Part shown: positions 34,481 to 43,495 of the stretch, one piece after another | How the letters are laid out: each line of letters opens with the position of its first letter | Position numbering within the stretch: the stretch's first letter is position 1 | Assembly (NCBI GenBank): GCA_903928115.1 | Contig: CAIYPP010000111.1 | Coordinates: forward strand, 103,549 to 167,548 | Source: an uncultured Planctomycetota bacterium | GTDB taxonomy: Bacteria; Planctomycetota; UBA1135; GCA-002686595 | Length of the DNA stretch: 64,000 nucleotides | Direction: 5' to 3' | The notes under the pieces: model-generated | Databases searched by the model: none | What the model was told of the DNA's origin: nothing | Seen by the model: the letters and a program-made list of their open reading frames with translations, nothing else | Made by a program: the position numbers and the translations under genes

Positions 34481-36265
34481 TTGGAATCGGAGGCGCGGGT
34501 CGGTCAGACTCAAGCAACCTTGGGTCCGAGGCGCGCCAGTTCACTCGAGACGCTGCTCGCAGCGGCCGTGACCCTCGGGGCCGTCCTGTTCGACATGTTC
34601 GAGCCGTCGGCGGCCGGTGCGATGCTCGCGGCCACGGGCCAGCTCGGCATGCTCGGCTGGCTCGCAGGCGAGATCGAGCTGGGACAACGGCTCCGCCGGC
34701 GCTCGGGGCTGTTGCAGCTCGAGGTCTCCCTGATCGCCGCGGGCGCTCTGCTGGTGTTGGCGCGGCTCGCGCTCGTCGGGGATCAGCTCGCATCGGCGAG
34801 CGACGAGGATCACCACCTCCACGCAGCGCGCGTCTACGACGGCTTCTTCATCACGCTCGCGCTCCTCGCCTTGGCGAGCCAGTGGCGCGCGAGGTTGACG
34901 GCGACGGTGCTCTCGCGGCTGGGACAGCGACCGCACTTGCTCTTGGCGACGAGCTTCGCGCTGATGATCCTGGTAAGCACGATCCTCCTGTGCATGCCTT
35001 GGTCGGTGTACGACGTGGACCGAGTCAGCGTAGTCGACGCGCTGTTCACGGCGACGAGCGCGGTCTGCGTCACCGGCCTGAGCGTCTTCGACGTCGGCAC
35101 GCACTACACCGCGTTCGGCGAGCTGGTGCTCCTGCTCTCGATTCAGTTCGGCGGAATCGGGATCATGACGTTGGGCGCGGCGGCCGTGGCGCTCGTGCGC
35201 GACGGTTCGTTGATGGCGCAGGTGCGCTATGCGTCGATGATGGAAGTGGGACACCTCGCGGACCTGCGCGCGCTCGTGCGTACGATCGTGACCACGACGT
35301 TCGCGATCGAGCTCGTCGGCGCGCTGTGCCTTTTCTGGCTGTGGCGCGACGATCCGCGGCTCGAAGGGCACTCCGTCGCGTGGTACGCGCTGTTTCATTC
35401 GGTGTCGGCCTTCTGCAACGCGGGGTTCGCGCTGTTTCCGCGCAATCTGGCGGACTTCACCGACAGCTTCGGCGTGCAGTGGGTCTTGATGGGGCTGATC
35501 GTGCTCGGGGGACTGGGATTCCCGGTGTATCGCGCGATGGGCCAGCGGGCGCGCCAGCGCATGGTCACGCTGCTGCGCGACGGAAAGGCGAGCGCGCGGC
35601 CCTATGACTATCCGTCGAGCGTCGTGCTCAAGGCCACGGGCTTTCTGATCGTCGCGGGAGCGCTCTTTTTCCTCGTGCTGGAGTGGAATGGCGCGATGGC
35701 GGGGCTCGACGTCGGCGAGCGCGCGATGGCGGCGCTTTTCAGCTCGGTCACGACGCGCACGGCGGGCTTCAACACGCTGGACTTCGGCGCCTTCGGCGCG
35801 CCCGCGCTGCTCGCGACCATGGGGCTCATGTTCATCGGTGGCAGCCCGAGCTCGACGGCGGGCGGCATCAAGACCACGGCGGCTTCGGTGCTCTTTGCGA
35901 CGTTCGTCGGAGAGATGCGCGGCCACGAGCCGCGTCTCAGCGGACGGCGGCTCGAGCCGCAGACCGTACGCCGCGCCTCGGCGGTGGCGACGCTCGCCCT
36001 CGTGTCCCTTGGAGTGGTGCTCTTCCTCCTGACCCTCACGGAGGAGCAGGAGTTCTTGAAGCTCGCCTTCGAGGCCTTCTCGGCGCTCGGCACCGTCGGT
36101 CTCTCGACGGGCATCACAGGCGAACTCTCGACCGCGGGACGGCTCGTGCTCGTGCTCGCGATGTTCATCGGAAGGACCGGCTTCATGACCGTCGCGCTCG
36201 CGGTCGGAGCTGTGCAGTCGCGCGAGCGCTATCGCCTTCCCTCGGCTGATCTTCCCATCTGGTAG
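34481..36265 (+). CDS. ktrB: KtrB/TrkH-type potassium uptake membrane subunit
   Basis: About 594 residues from a tentative TTG start; the true start is uncertain because no good ATG or Shine-Dalgarno is visible. It shows the fourfold M-P-M architecture with selectivity-filter loops TSAVCVTGLSV, SVSAFCNAGFA, SVTTRTAGFNTLD and FSALGTVGLSTGI. This defines a SKT-superfamily K+ (or Na+/K+) transporter. The N-terminus has about 130 extra residues with three or four hydrophobic helices before the first canonical pore segment. The regulatory subunit gene starts 9 nt downstream. Confidence 0.9.
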   Translation: MESEARVGQTQATLGPRRASSLETLLAAAVTLGAVLFDMFEPSAAGAMLAATGQLGMLGWLAGEIELGQRLRRRSGLLQLEVSLIAAGALLVLARLALVGDQLASASDEDHHLHAARVYDGFFITLALLALASQWRARLTATVLSRLGQRPHLLLATSFALMILVSTILLCMPWSVYDVDRVSVVDALFTATSAVCVTGLSVFDVGTHYTAFGELVLLLSIQFGGIGIMTLGAAAVALVRDGSLMAQVRYASMMEVGHLADLRALVRTIVTTTFAIELVGALCLFWLWRDDPRLEGHSVAWYALFHSVSAFCNAGFALFPRNLADFTDSFGVQWVLMGLIVLGGLGFPVYRAMGQRARQRMVTLLRDGKASARPYDYPSSVVLKATGFLIVAGALFFLVLEWNGAMAGLDVGERAMAALFSSVTTRTAGFNTLDFGAFGAPALLATMGLMFIGGSPSSTAGGIKTTAASVLFATFVGEMRGHEPRLSGRRLEPQTVRRASAVATLALVSLGVVLFLLTLTEEQEFLKLAFEAFSALGTVGLSTGITGELSTAGRLVLVLAMFIGRTGFMTVALAVGAVQSRERYRLPSADLPIW

Positions 36266-36274
36266 AGTCCCATC

Positions 36275-36688
36275 ATGGCACCGCGCACGCTCGTTGTCGG
36301 CCTCGGTCGTTTCGGCTCCGCGCTGGCATTGGGCCTTGCGGAGCGAGGTTGTCCGGTGATGGCCGTCGACATGCGCATGGAGCAGGTCGAGTCGCTGAAG
36401 GACCGACTCGCGTACGCGGTCGAGGTCGACGCGACGGACGTCGAGGCGCTCCGCTCGATCGACGCACAGTCGTGCGCGGCGGCCGTGGTCGCGGTCGGGG
36501 AGGACTTCGAGTCCGCCGTGCTCGCCGTAGCGGCGCTCAAGGAACTCGGCATCGCGCGCGTCATCGCTCGCGCGCGAGACTCGCGGCAGGCGCGCATCTT
36601 GCGCGCGGTCGGCGCGAGCGAGGTGATCGAGGTCGAGACCGAGGTGGGGCGGCGACTGGCGGAGCAGCTCGCGAGCTGGGGGCGCTGA
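36275..36688 (+). CDS. ktrA: KtrA/TrkA-type RCK_N regulatory subunit lacking the C-terminal domain
   Basis: 137 residues comprising only the Rossmann RCK_N (TrkA-N) domain: GLGRFGSALALGLAERG dinucleotide loop, VDMRMEQVE, VEVDATD, VVAVGEDFESAVLAV and RARDSRQARILRAVGASEVI. Standard KtrA has about 220 residues with an RCK_C domain that binds c-di-AMP; here the protein ends right after RCK_N. It would gate KtrB by nucleotide binding (ATP/ADP or NAD(H)) but should not sense c-di-AMP through RCK_C. A frameshift is not evident, since the stop follows a well-formed helix. Confidence 0.9.
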   Translation: MAPRTLVVGLGRFGSALALGLAERGCPVMAVDMRMEQVESLKDRLAYAVEVDATDVEALRSIDAQSCAAAVVAVGEDFESAVLAVAALKELGIARVIARARDSRQARILRAVGASEVIEVETEVGRRLAEQLASWGR

Positions 36689-36793
36689 GCGCGCCTACGA
36701 CGACGGACGCAGGGAGCGGGTGCGCTTGGGCGTATGGCGTGCCCGCGCCGTGGGGACGATGGTGAGTGGGTCCCTCTCCACGGAGCCTCGCGT

Positions 36794-38191
36794 ATGCCGC
36801 CGGTCATCTACGAACCTTTCAAGATCAAGACCGTCGAGCCGCTGGCTCAGCTCACGCGCGCGGAGCGCGAGCGCCACCTCGAGCGCGCGGGGCTGAACCT
36901 GTTCGGCGTGCCAGCCGAGGCGGTGACGTTCGATTTTCTCACGGACTCGGGGCAGGCCGCGATGTCGACCGAGCAGTGGGCGGCGGTGATGCACGCCGAC
37001 GAGAGCTACGCGGGCTCGCGCTCGTTCTCGCGCTTCGAAGCTGCGGTGAAGGACCTGTGCGGCTATCGGCACGTGATCCCGACCCACCAAGGACGCGCGG
37101 CGGAGCGCATTCTGTTCTCGCTCGTGAGCGGGCCGGGCAAGGTGATCCCCTCGAATTGCCACTTCGATACCACGCGCGCCAACATCGAGTTCGGCGGCGG
37201 CGAGGCGCTCGACTTGGTGATCGACGAGGCCTCAGATCCCTCCAACCCGCATCCGTTCAAGGGCAACGTCGACCTGCGCAAGCTCGAGCGGCTTGTGCGC
37301 GAGCGGCGCGCCGACATTCCCCTCGGCATGGTGACGATCACGAACAACAGCGCGGGCGGACAGCCGGTGAGCTTGGAGAACCTGCGCGGCGTGTCGCGCA
37401 TCCTGCGTGCAGCCGGCATTCCGTTCTTGCTCGACGCCTGCCGCTTCGCGGAGAACTGTTGGTTCATCCGTCAGCGTGAGCCCGGGCAGGGGCACCGCGC
37501 GCCGGTCGACATCGCACGTGAGGTGTTCTCGCTCGCCGATGGCTGTACGGTCTCGGGCAAGAAGGACGCGCTCGTCAACATGGGCGGGTTTCTCGCACTC
37601 GATGACGACGCGCTCGCGCTGCGAGCGCGCAATCTGCTGATCCTGACCGAGGGCTTTCCAACCTATGGCGGCTGCTCGGCGCGCGATCTCGAAGCCATGG
37701 CCGTCGGTCTGCACGAAGCACTCGAGCCGAGCTACCTGGAGTACCGCTCGCGCAGCACGGCGTACTTCGCGGATGGCTTGGAATCCGTGGGCTACCGCAC
37801 GGTCCGTCCCACGGGCGGTCATGCCGTGTACATCGACGCGCGCGCGCTCTTGCCGCACATTCCTCCGGAGGAGTACCCCGGGCAGGTGCTCGCGTGCGAG
37901 CTGTACCTGCACGGCGGAATCCGCTCGTGCGAGATCGGCAGCGTGATGTTCGGCCGACGCGACAGGGACGGGCGCTTCGTCGGTGCGAGGAACGAGCTGG
38001 TGCGGCTCGCGATCCCGCGTCGCGTGTACACCCAGAGCCACATCGACCGGGTGGTCGAGCTGGCGGGGGAGGTCGCAGAGCGCGCCGCCGCGCTTCGCGG
38101 ACTGCGCATGACTTACCGACCTGAATACCTCCCGCACTTCACGGGCCGCTTCGCGCCCCTCGAAGCCCGAGAGCCCGTCGCTAGCGCGTAG
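36794..38191 (+). CDS. tnaA: Tryptophanase-like PLP beta-eliminating lyase
   Basis: 465 residues of the fold-type I tryptophanase/tyrosine phenol-lyase family. The PLP lysine is Lys257 in VSGKKDALVNMGGF; other motifs are THQGRAAE, GGCSARDLEAMAVGL and GGHAVYIDARALLPHIP. GGIRSCEIGS has Ile where tyrosine phenol-lyase has its substrate Arg, and LPHFTGRF keeps the His found near the end of tryptophanases. Both favour tryptophanase (Trp to indole, pyruvate and ammonia). No tnaC-like leader or tnaB permease is nearby. The 3' end overlaps the convergent glycosyltransferase gene by 11 nt. Confidence 0.85.
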   Translation: MPPVIYEPFKIKTVEPLAQLTRAERERHLERAGLNLFGVPAEAVTFDFLTDSGQAAMSTEQWAAVMHADESYAGSRSFSRFEAAVKDLCGYRHVIPTHQGRAAERILFSLVSGPGKVIPSNCHFDTTRANIEFGGGEALDLVIDEASDPSNPHPFKGNVDLRKLERLVRERRADIPLGMVTITNNSAGGQPVSLENLRGVSRILRAAGIPFLLDACRFAENCWFIRQREPGQGHRAPVDIAREVFSLADGCTVSGKKDALVNMGGFLALDDDALALRARNLLILTEGFPTYGGCSARDLEAMAVGLHEALEPSYLEYRSRSTAYFADGLESVGYRTVRPTGGHAVYIDARALLPHIPPEEYPGQVLACELYLHGGIRSCEIGSVMFGRRDRDGRFVGARNELVRLAIPRRVYTQSHIDRVVELAGEVAERAAALRGLRMTYRPEYLPHFTGRFAPLEAREPVASA

Positions 38192-39842
38192 GGTCGATCC
38201 TCGGGATGGGTGCGAGCGCGAGCGCGAGGTTCTCCATGAAGTCGTGGCGGTTGTAGGCCTTGGCGGCGATCGCCTCGATCGAGGCGAGGTTCGCCGCGAT
38301 CCATGCGGGGGCCTTGCCTGCCTCGACCGCGCGACGGAACGCGTCGCGCGTGGAACCAAACTCTGCGCGCAGGCGCGCCAAGTCGGCACCGAGCGGGTGC
38401 AGGTCCTTCTTGTGTGCCGCACGCCACGACGTCGCGCTCGTGCGCGCGAGGATCGGGTCCGTCAGACCATCCCAGTGCACGAAGGTGTGCGTGAACATCC
38501 GCCAAGCAGTGGCGCACCAGCCGATGGTGGTCAGCGGATAGCTCGCGGGCGTCTCATCGGAAGCGAGCCAGCGCGCATACTCGACGCGGATGTCGCTGGG
38601 ACCCGCGGGGAGCAGTGGGCTCTCGCCGTAGACGAGGTCGAGCTGCGCATCGTCGAGCTGCTCGATCTCCGCGCGGAGAGTCCAAGGGGAATACGTCAGA
38701 TCGGACTTGAGTCGGTGGTACTGCGCGTCGTTGATCTCGTCGAGCTTCACGTGCTCGGCGTCGCGCCCGATGGGGTGCTTCGAGAGCTGGCGCGGATACA
38801 GGCAGAACGTGCCGATGGCGACAGTGAGGGCGGCGAGTCGCGCGCCGTTGCGCTGCGATGGGGCGGGCCAGCGCGCGAGGGCATGCTCCAAGAGACCGCT
38901 CCACGTGCACGCGAGCAGCACGAACGGGAACGCGAGGTAGCGGTAGTGGCGCGGGTCGCCGCCGATCTTCGCCACGTACACGCAGACGACGACCGCGCAC
39001 ACCGAGAGCACGATGCGGCGCTCCAGCTGCAACTCGCGGTTTCCCCGCAGCGAGAGCGCGAGGAGCCCGAAGGCCGCAGCGAGCCAATACGTGCCGTACG
39101 TGCGGAACGTGTCGTGGAGGTACGCGAGTCCGCGCGTCCAGTGGACCTCGTCCTTCAGGTAGAAGGTATTCGGCAAGAAGTCTGCGTAGTACACGACACG
39201 GAAGAGGAGCCACGCGCCGAGCGAGACACCCGCGACGACGATCGGCGTCCAGCGCACGCGCCGTTCGCGCCATGCGAGGTACGCGAGCGCGAGGAGGAGC
39301 GGCGCGGCGAGCTCGTGTCGGATCATCGGTGCGAGTCCCGCGACCCACTGCGCGATCCGCACTTGCGGCGCGTAGACGAAGAGCGCGAAGCCCGCTGCCG
39401 CGAGCTGCACCATGGGTGACTCGACCCCGCTCGTGAAGTAGGTCTGCGTCGCGTAGTTGAATCCGAGATAGACGAGAGGCAGTTGGACGAGGGGGACGCC
39501 AGCGGGGGTCGTCCGGCGCGCGAGCAGGACGAGCAGGTACCACGTCGCCGCGGCGCACAGGAGCGCGAGGATTCGCACGATCAGCCACCAGTCGAGGCCG
39601 AGCGCACGCGGCGGGATCAGCGAGAGGCACCACAGCGGGCTGGAATAGCCCTCGACATATTCGCCCTCGTTGAAGACCAGTCCTCGCTCGAGGGAGACGA
39701 GGTTGTCGACGTAGCGGAAGTAAATGAAGGCATCATCGAGCAGCCACGAGTACTGAAGCGAAAGGATGAGACTCGCTGCGAGGCACAGCCATTCGATCGC
39801 GCTCGGGCGCGGCCACGCCCCGTGCTGCGGCGCTGCGTTCAT
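38181..39842 (-). CDS. Membrane glycosyltransferase, arabinofuranosyl/mannosyltransferase-like (GT-C)
   Basis: 553 residues with about ten hydrophobic helices. The first loop reads LLDDAFIYFRYVDNLV ... GLVFNEGEYVEGYSSPLW, the catalytic-loop pattern (DDAFI.FR and NxGExVEGYT.PLW) of GT-C enzymes such as AftB-like transferases that use polyprenyl-phosphate sugars. The C-terminal ~170 residues are soluble. The substrate is unknown; a DPM-like GT2 at 60935 could make a polyprenyl donor. The stop codon lies inside the end of the convergent tnaA-like gene. It follows the outer-membrane-like gene by about 10 nt on the opposite flank. Confidence 0.8.
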   Translation of the reverse strand: MNAAPQHGAWPRPSAIEWLCLAASLILSLQYSWLLDDAFIYFRYVDNLVSLERGLVFNEGEYVEGYSSPLWCLSLIPPRALGLDWWLIVRILALLCAAATWYLLVLLARRTTPAGVPLVQLPLVYLGFNYATQTYFTSGVESPMVQLAAAGFALFVYAPQVRIAQWVAGLAPMIRHELAAPLLLALAYLAWRERRVRWTPIVVAGVSLGAWLLFRVVYYADFLPNTFYLKDEVHWTRGLAYLHDTFRTYGTYWLAAAFGLLALSLRGNRELQLERRIVLSVCAVVVCVYVAKIGGDPRHYRYLAFPFVLLACTWSGLLEHALARWPAPSQRNGARLAALTVAIGTFCLYPRQLSKHPIGRDAEHVKLDEINDAQYHRLKSDLTYSPWTLRAEIEQLDDAQLDLVYGESPLLPAGPSDIRVEYARWLASDETPASYPLTTIGWCATAWRMFTHTFVHWDGLTDPILARTSATSWRAAHKKDLHPLGADLARLRAEFGSTRDAFRRAVEAGKAPAWIAANLASIEAIAAKAYNRHDFMENLALALAPIPRIDPTR

Positions 39843-39848
39843 CCGACG

Positions 39849-40478
39849 CTAGAAGACGACGGTCGCGAGCAGCCCGAACATCCACTCGGTCGTGTTGTTC
39901 GCCTGGTTCTCGCCATAGAGCACGCTCGGCGTGAGCGCAAAGCGCGATCCAAGGCGGAAGTCGATTCCACCGCCGAGATACCAACCGAAGCCATCTGCAT
40001 CACCCGCACCACTGCTGTCGTCGTGGCGGTAGCTTACGCCCGCGCGGGCGTGAGGGATCCAAATCGGGTCGTCTGGGCCGCGGTCCGCGAGCCGGATGCC
40101 GAGCGTGGCGCGATAGCTCTCGATGTCGTAGTCCGTCCCGACGCCCGCAGATTCGACGGTCGCGGTCGAGCGCGCGAGTCCAAACTCGAGACCCATGCCG
40201 CGCTCTCCCTCCCAGTTGTAGAGGGTGACGTCAACGGCGTAGGCCTGATCCTCTTCGACTTCGCTTGGGCCCGCGAGGAACGTGTCGAAGCTGGAGTCGG
40301 TCTGATAGACGCCAACCGCGAGGGTCCAACTCGGATTCCACGCGTAGCCGTAGCGACGCTCTTGCGGCGCGGCGACTGCGAGACGGTTGACGAGCGAGAC
40401 GGGCTCCGCTCTCCACGCCGGATCGGGTTCGGTAGCGCTGGCGAGGGTGAGGAAGAGCGGTGCAGGGGCGAGGAACAT
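39849..40478 (-). CDS. Small outer-membrane beta-barrel-like protein
   Basis: 209 residues. The signal-like N-terminus (MFLAPAPLFLTLASA) precedes alternating strands that end in aromatic residues (TLAVGVYQTDSSF, AYAVDVTLYNWEGE, MGLEFGLARSTATVE, YRATLGIRLADRG). The protein ends WMFGLLATVVF; a C-terminal Phe is typical of outer-membrane barrels. The family is not identified. The glycosyltransferase gene starts 6 nt downstream, so the two form a unit. A TAGAAT box lies 25 nt upstream of the ATG. Confidence 0.6.
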   Translation of the reverse strand: MFLAPAPLFLTLASATEPDPAWRAEPVSLVNRLAVAAPQERRYGYAWNPSWTLAVGVYQTDSSFDTFLAGPSEVEEDQAYAVDVTLYNWEGERGMGLEFGLARSTATVESAGVGTDYDIESYRATLGIRLADRGPDDPIWIPHARAGVSYRHDDSSGAGDADGFGWYLGGGIDFRLGSRFALTPSVLYGENQANNTTEWMFGLLATVVF

Positions 40479-40573
40479 GGGGCGCTCCGAAAGGGACGCC
40501 GGGATTCTAAGCACGCGCGGCGGAGCTTTTGGAGCGTGTCGTGCCTTTCCGCAGCCGATTCGTGCGCTGCGGC

Positions 40574-41338
40574 TCACTCGGGGCGCTTGGGAAGCCACAG
40601 CTCGAGCCCGATCAGCGCGAGCGAGAGCGCGGTGGCCATCGCATAGGTCGCGCCCGACGCGACGATCAGCGGCACGAAGCTCGCCGAGCTGCGCGCGAGC
40701 CACCAGCCGGCGAGGTCGCCGAGCAGCCCGAGTCCAGCGAGCGCGAAGAGGCCGTTGCGGAGCGCACCCGGCCAGCGCGTGGCGAGCAGCAGGAAGCCGA
40801 TCACGATCGACATCGCCGCCAGCGACAACGCGTGGGCGTGGGTCGACGCGACGAGCACACGGGTGGGAACCGGCGCGACGGACTTGGAGAACGCGAGCTT
40901 CTTCACGTCGTCGAAGTACTCGAGCGGCACGCGCGCGCCGATGCCGTCGCCGGTGGTCGCGTTGCGGGCGTGGCAGGACAGGCAGTTGGCACGCAGCAGG
41001 CCCTCCGGCGCCGAGTCGCCGAGGTCGAAGTTGTCGTAGTCTTCGACGATGCGGCCGGAGCGCAGCCACTTGAGCAAGAGCTCGCGGTCGCCCGCCTTGA
41101 GGGACTCCGGGTGTCCCCGCTCGAGCGCGCTGACGAGCGGTGCCGTCGTGTTGACGCCGTGGTAGGCGCCTTCGAGGTCTTCGAGCGAAACTCCCGGCTG
41201 CTCGTCACGGTTTTGGTGGTGATCGACGAGGTGCCACGCGGACGCGGCGAGGCCGATCCCGAACGCGAGCACCAGCGCGGTCAGCGCGACGCGGGCGCCG
41301 AGCGCGAGCTCTCGCAGACGCAGCGGGAACGTGCTCAC
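40574..41338 (-). CDS. Membrane cytochrome-c-like protein with a single CxxCH
   Basis: 254 residues with a GTG start fixed by the GTGA overlap with the upstream Gfo/Idh stop. An N-terminal helix (ALTALVLAFGIGLAAS) is followed by an extracytoplasmic segment with one heme-c motif, CLSCH (119-123), and His167/His169 in STHAHALSL, possible heme ligands. Three more hydrophobic helices follow. The last includes SGAT (228-231), reminiscent of the ApbE flavinylation motif but lacking the upstream Asp. Likely an electron-transfer membrane subunit of the four-gene operon with ApbE and two Tat-exported Gfo/Idh proteins. Confidence 0.75.
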   Translation of the reverse strand: MSTFPLRLRELALGARVALTALVLAFGIGLAASAWHLVDHHQNRDEQPGVSLEDLEGAYHGVNTTAPLVSALERGHPESLKAGDRELLLKWLRSGRIVEDYDNFDLGDSAPEGLLRANCLSCHARNATTGDGIGARVPLEYFDDVKKLAFSKSVAPVPTRVLVASTHAHALSLAAMSIVIGFLLLATRWPGALRNGLFALAGLGLLGDLAGWWLARSSASFVPLIVASGATYAMATALSLALIGLELWLPKRPE

Positions 41339-42573
41339 AGGCTCTCCAAGAGCGCGGGGTCGATCGCGACCTCGCTGCCCGACTTCACGGCTTGATTGGC
41401 GAGGATGCCGACCACCGTGCTGCGCGCGGCCTCGCTCGCCGAGCACGCCGGCGCCTTGCCTTCGCTCGCGGCCTTCACGAAGTCGGCGAGCGCGTAGTAG
41501 AGCGACGTGTAGGGCAGGCCGACACCTTCGGTGAGCTTGCCCTGCGCCGCGAGCTTGGTCGCGTCCGCGATCAGCGTGATTCCGGAGTCGTTGTGGTACT
41601 GCTGGCGGTTGGCGTAGACCTCCCAGCCTTGGGTCGGCGCGTCGGCCTCCTTGAACATCCAGCCGTGCGTCCAGCCGAGCTTGATCAGCGCCATCTCACC
41701 GCCGATCAACTCGTAGCGGCCCTCGTAGGAGTTGCAGAGCGTGCTGGAGTAGTTCGCGCGAAGTCCGTCGTCGAAGCGCAGGTCGAGCAGGATCGTGTCC
41801 GCGACGGTGCGGCCGTCCTTGTGCAGCCGTAGCTCGCCTTCGCCGCGCACGGAGACCGGATAACGCCCGAGGAAGTGGTGGAACACGTCGAGTTGGTGCG
41901 AGCCCTTCTCGCCCGCGAGGCCCAGCGAGATGTCGCCGTCGAGGTGCCAGTTCAGCTCCTTGTCGCGCTCCGGCGTCGAGCCGCTCGTGCGCCACGAAGT
42001 CTTCTTGTGGTCCTGCGCGCGCAGGTGCGAGAGCTGGCGCAAGGTGCCGGCCTTGAAAAAGGAACGCGCGAGCGAATACACCGGGTTGGAGCGACCTTGG
42101 TAGCCGCCCGCAAAGACCTTCGACGACCCCTTGGCGGCCGCGGCGATCGCCGCCGTGTCTTCGACCGTGTGGGCGAGCGGCGTCTCGCAGTACACGTGCT
42201 TCCCAGCGGCGATGCAGTCGAGCGCGATCGCGCGGTGGAGGTGCGTCGGCGTCGCGATCACGACAGCCGCGATGCCGGGCTCCTTCTCGAGCAGCTCTTT
42301 GTGGCTCGCGTAGCCCTTCAGACCCTGCGCGCGGCGCACGGCGGACTGCAGTCGCGAGTCATCCGTGTCGCAAACGGCGACCACCGTCGCTTCCGGGATC
42401 GTGGCGAGCTCGCCCAAGATCGCGCGGCCTTGGCGGCCCGCGCCGATGACGGCGAGGGTGAGCGGCGCACCGACGATCGCAGGGTGCAGCAGCTCGAAGC
42501 TCGGTGCGAGGAACAGCGCAGCGGCGCCGCCCGCGCTGGCGTGGAGCAGTTGTCGACGGTCGGGAGTGCTCAT
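41335..42573 (-). CDS. Gfo/Idh/MocA-family oxidoreductase, Tat-exported
   Basis: 412 residues. A twin-arginine-like signal (DRRQLLHASAGGAAALF) precedes the Rossmann domain (AVIGAGRQGRAILGEL). The family lysine of the EKP motif is replaced: the sequence is YCETPLAHTVEDT. The Lys-Pro to Thr-Pro change is unusual and may mean a non-catalytic or altered oxidoreductase. The C-terminal dimerisation domain is typical. Its start overlaps the apbE stop (ATGA) and its stop overlaps the cytochrome start (GTGA). Many planctomycetes carry such exported paralogues, whose substrates are mostly unknown sugars. Confidence 0.88.
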   Translation of the reverse strand: MSTPDRRQLLHASAGGAAALFLAPSFELLHPAIVGAPLTLAVIGAGRQGRAILGELATIPEATVVAVCDTDDSRLQSAVRRAQGLKGYASHKELLEKEPGIAAVVIATPTHLHRAIALDCIAAGKHVYCETPLAHTVEDTAAIAAAAKGSSKVFAGGYQGRSNPVYSLARSFFKAGTLRQLSHLRAQDHKKTSWRTSGSTPERDKELNWHLDGDISLGLAGEKGSHQLDVFHHFLGRYPVSVRGEGELRLHKDGRTVADTILLDLRFDDGLRANYSSTLCNSYEGRYELIGGEMALIKLGWTHGWMFKEADAPTQGWEVYANRQQYHNDSGITLIADATKLAAQGKLTEGVGLPYTSLYYALADFVKAASEGKAPACSASEAARSTVVGILANQAVKSGSEVAIDPALLESL

Positions 42574-43481
42574 CGGTGGGAGGCTTGGAGTCCAGAGTGC
42601 GGTGCGAACGAGCCACGCGAGCCCCAAAACTGAGGCTCGACGCCTTCGTCTTCGATCAGCCAGGACTGATCCGCGGGACGGTGGAGGTGGAGCGGGCGGC
42701 CGCGCGCGTGGAGGACGAGCGCGGCGGTGGACCAAGCATCGGCGGCCTCGGCGCTCGGCGCGACGACCGCGGCGCGCAGCCCGAGCGGCACGGGTCGGCC
42801 CGTGCGCGGATCGAGGATGTGCCCGATCGTGTGGCCGCCGAAGTCCGCGGTGCGTCCGCGTGGCGCGGAGACCGAGAGGGCGCTGTCGCGCAGGCACGCC
42901 TCGAATGCCCCGTCGGGACCGATGCGCACGCGCCAGCCTTCCGCGTGGTCCGGCGGGGTGCCCAGCGCGATCACGCTGCTCGTTCCCCCGTGCAGCAGCG
43001 CGCGATCGACGCCGCGTTCGCGCAGTACCGCCGCCGCGAGGTCGAGGGCGTGTCCTTTCGCGATCGAACCCAAGTCGAGCTGCGTGTCGGGACGCGTGAA
43101 ACGCACCGAACGGGTGGTGGCGTCGAGCTCGAAGGAGCCGCTCGACGAGCCTCGCGGGGCGTCGATGCGCTGGCCCCGGAAGCCGAGGGCGCGCATCAAC
43201 GGCCCGATCGCGACGTCGAAGGCTCCGTCGGACTCCGCGCAGAGGGACTGGCAGCGCTGGAGGAGCTCGAAGAGCTCGGGGTCCAGCTTGACGGGGCGCT
43301 CGGACGCATCGCGGTTTGCGCGCGCGATCAGGCTCGAGCTCGTGAACACGCTGTAGCGCGCGTCGCACTGCTCGATCCGCTCGAGGGCCTCCTCGCCCGC
43401 GGCACGGGCGCGCGGCTCGTCCTCGCAGGCGAGGACGAGCTCGAAGCGCGTGCCCATCGCGCGCGTCGCCAGCCGCAGCAC
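42570..43481 (-). CDS. apbE: FAD:protein FMN transferase
   Basis: 303 residues. Motifs are AMGTRFELVL at the N-terminus, AFDVAIGPLMRALGF, LDLGSIAKGHALDLAAAVLRERG, LLHGGTSSVIALG and DPRTGRPVPLG, all diagnostic of ApbE. It attaches FMN from FAD covalently to Thr/Ser in periplasmic targets. The GTG at 43481 is preferred because GGAG lies 6 nt upstream and the next gene's stop is just outside; an ATG at 43538 would overlap the upstream gene by 43 nt. No classical FMN-binding-domain target is in the window. No signal peptide is evident with this start. Confidence 0.9.
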   Translation of the reverse strand: MLRLATRAMGTRFELVLACEDEPRARAAGEEALERIEQCDARYSVFTSSSLIARANRDASERPVKLDPELFELLQRCQSLCAESDGAFDVAIGPLMRALGFRGQRIDAPRGSSSGSFELDATTRSVRFTRPDTQLDLGSIAKGHALDLAAAVLRERGVDRALLHGGTSSVIALGTPPDHAEGWRVRIGPDGAFEACLRDSALSVSAPRGRTADFGGHTIGHILDPRTGRPVPLGLRAAVVAPSAEAADAWSTAALVLHARGRPLHLHRPADQSWLIEDEGVEPQFWGSRGSFAPHSGLQASHR

Positions 43482-43495
43482 GCCGCGCTCCGCTC

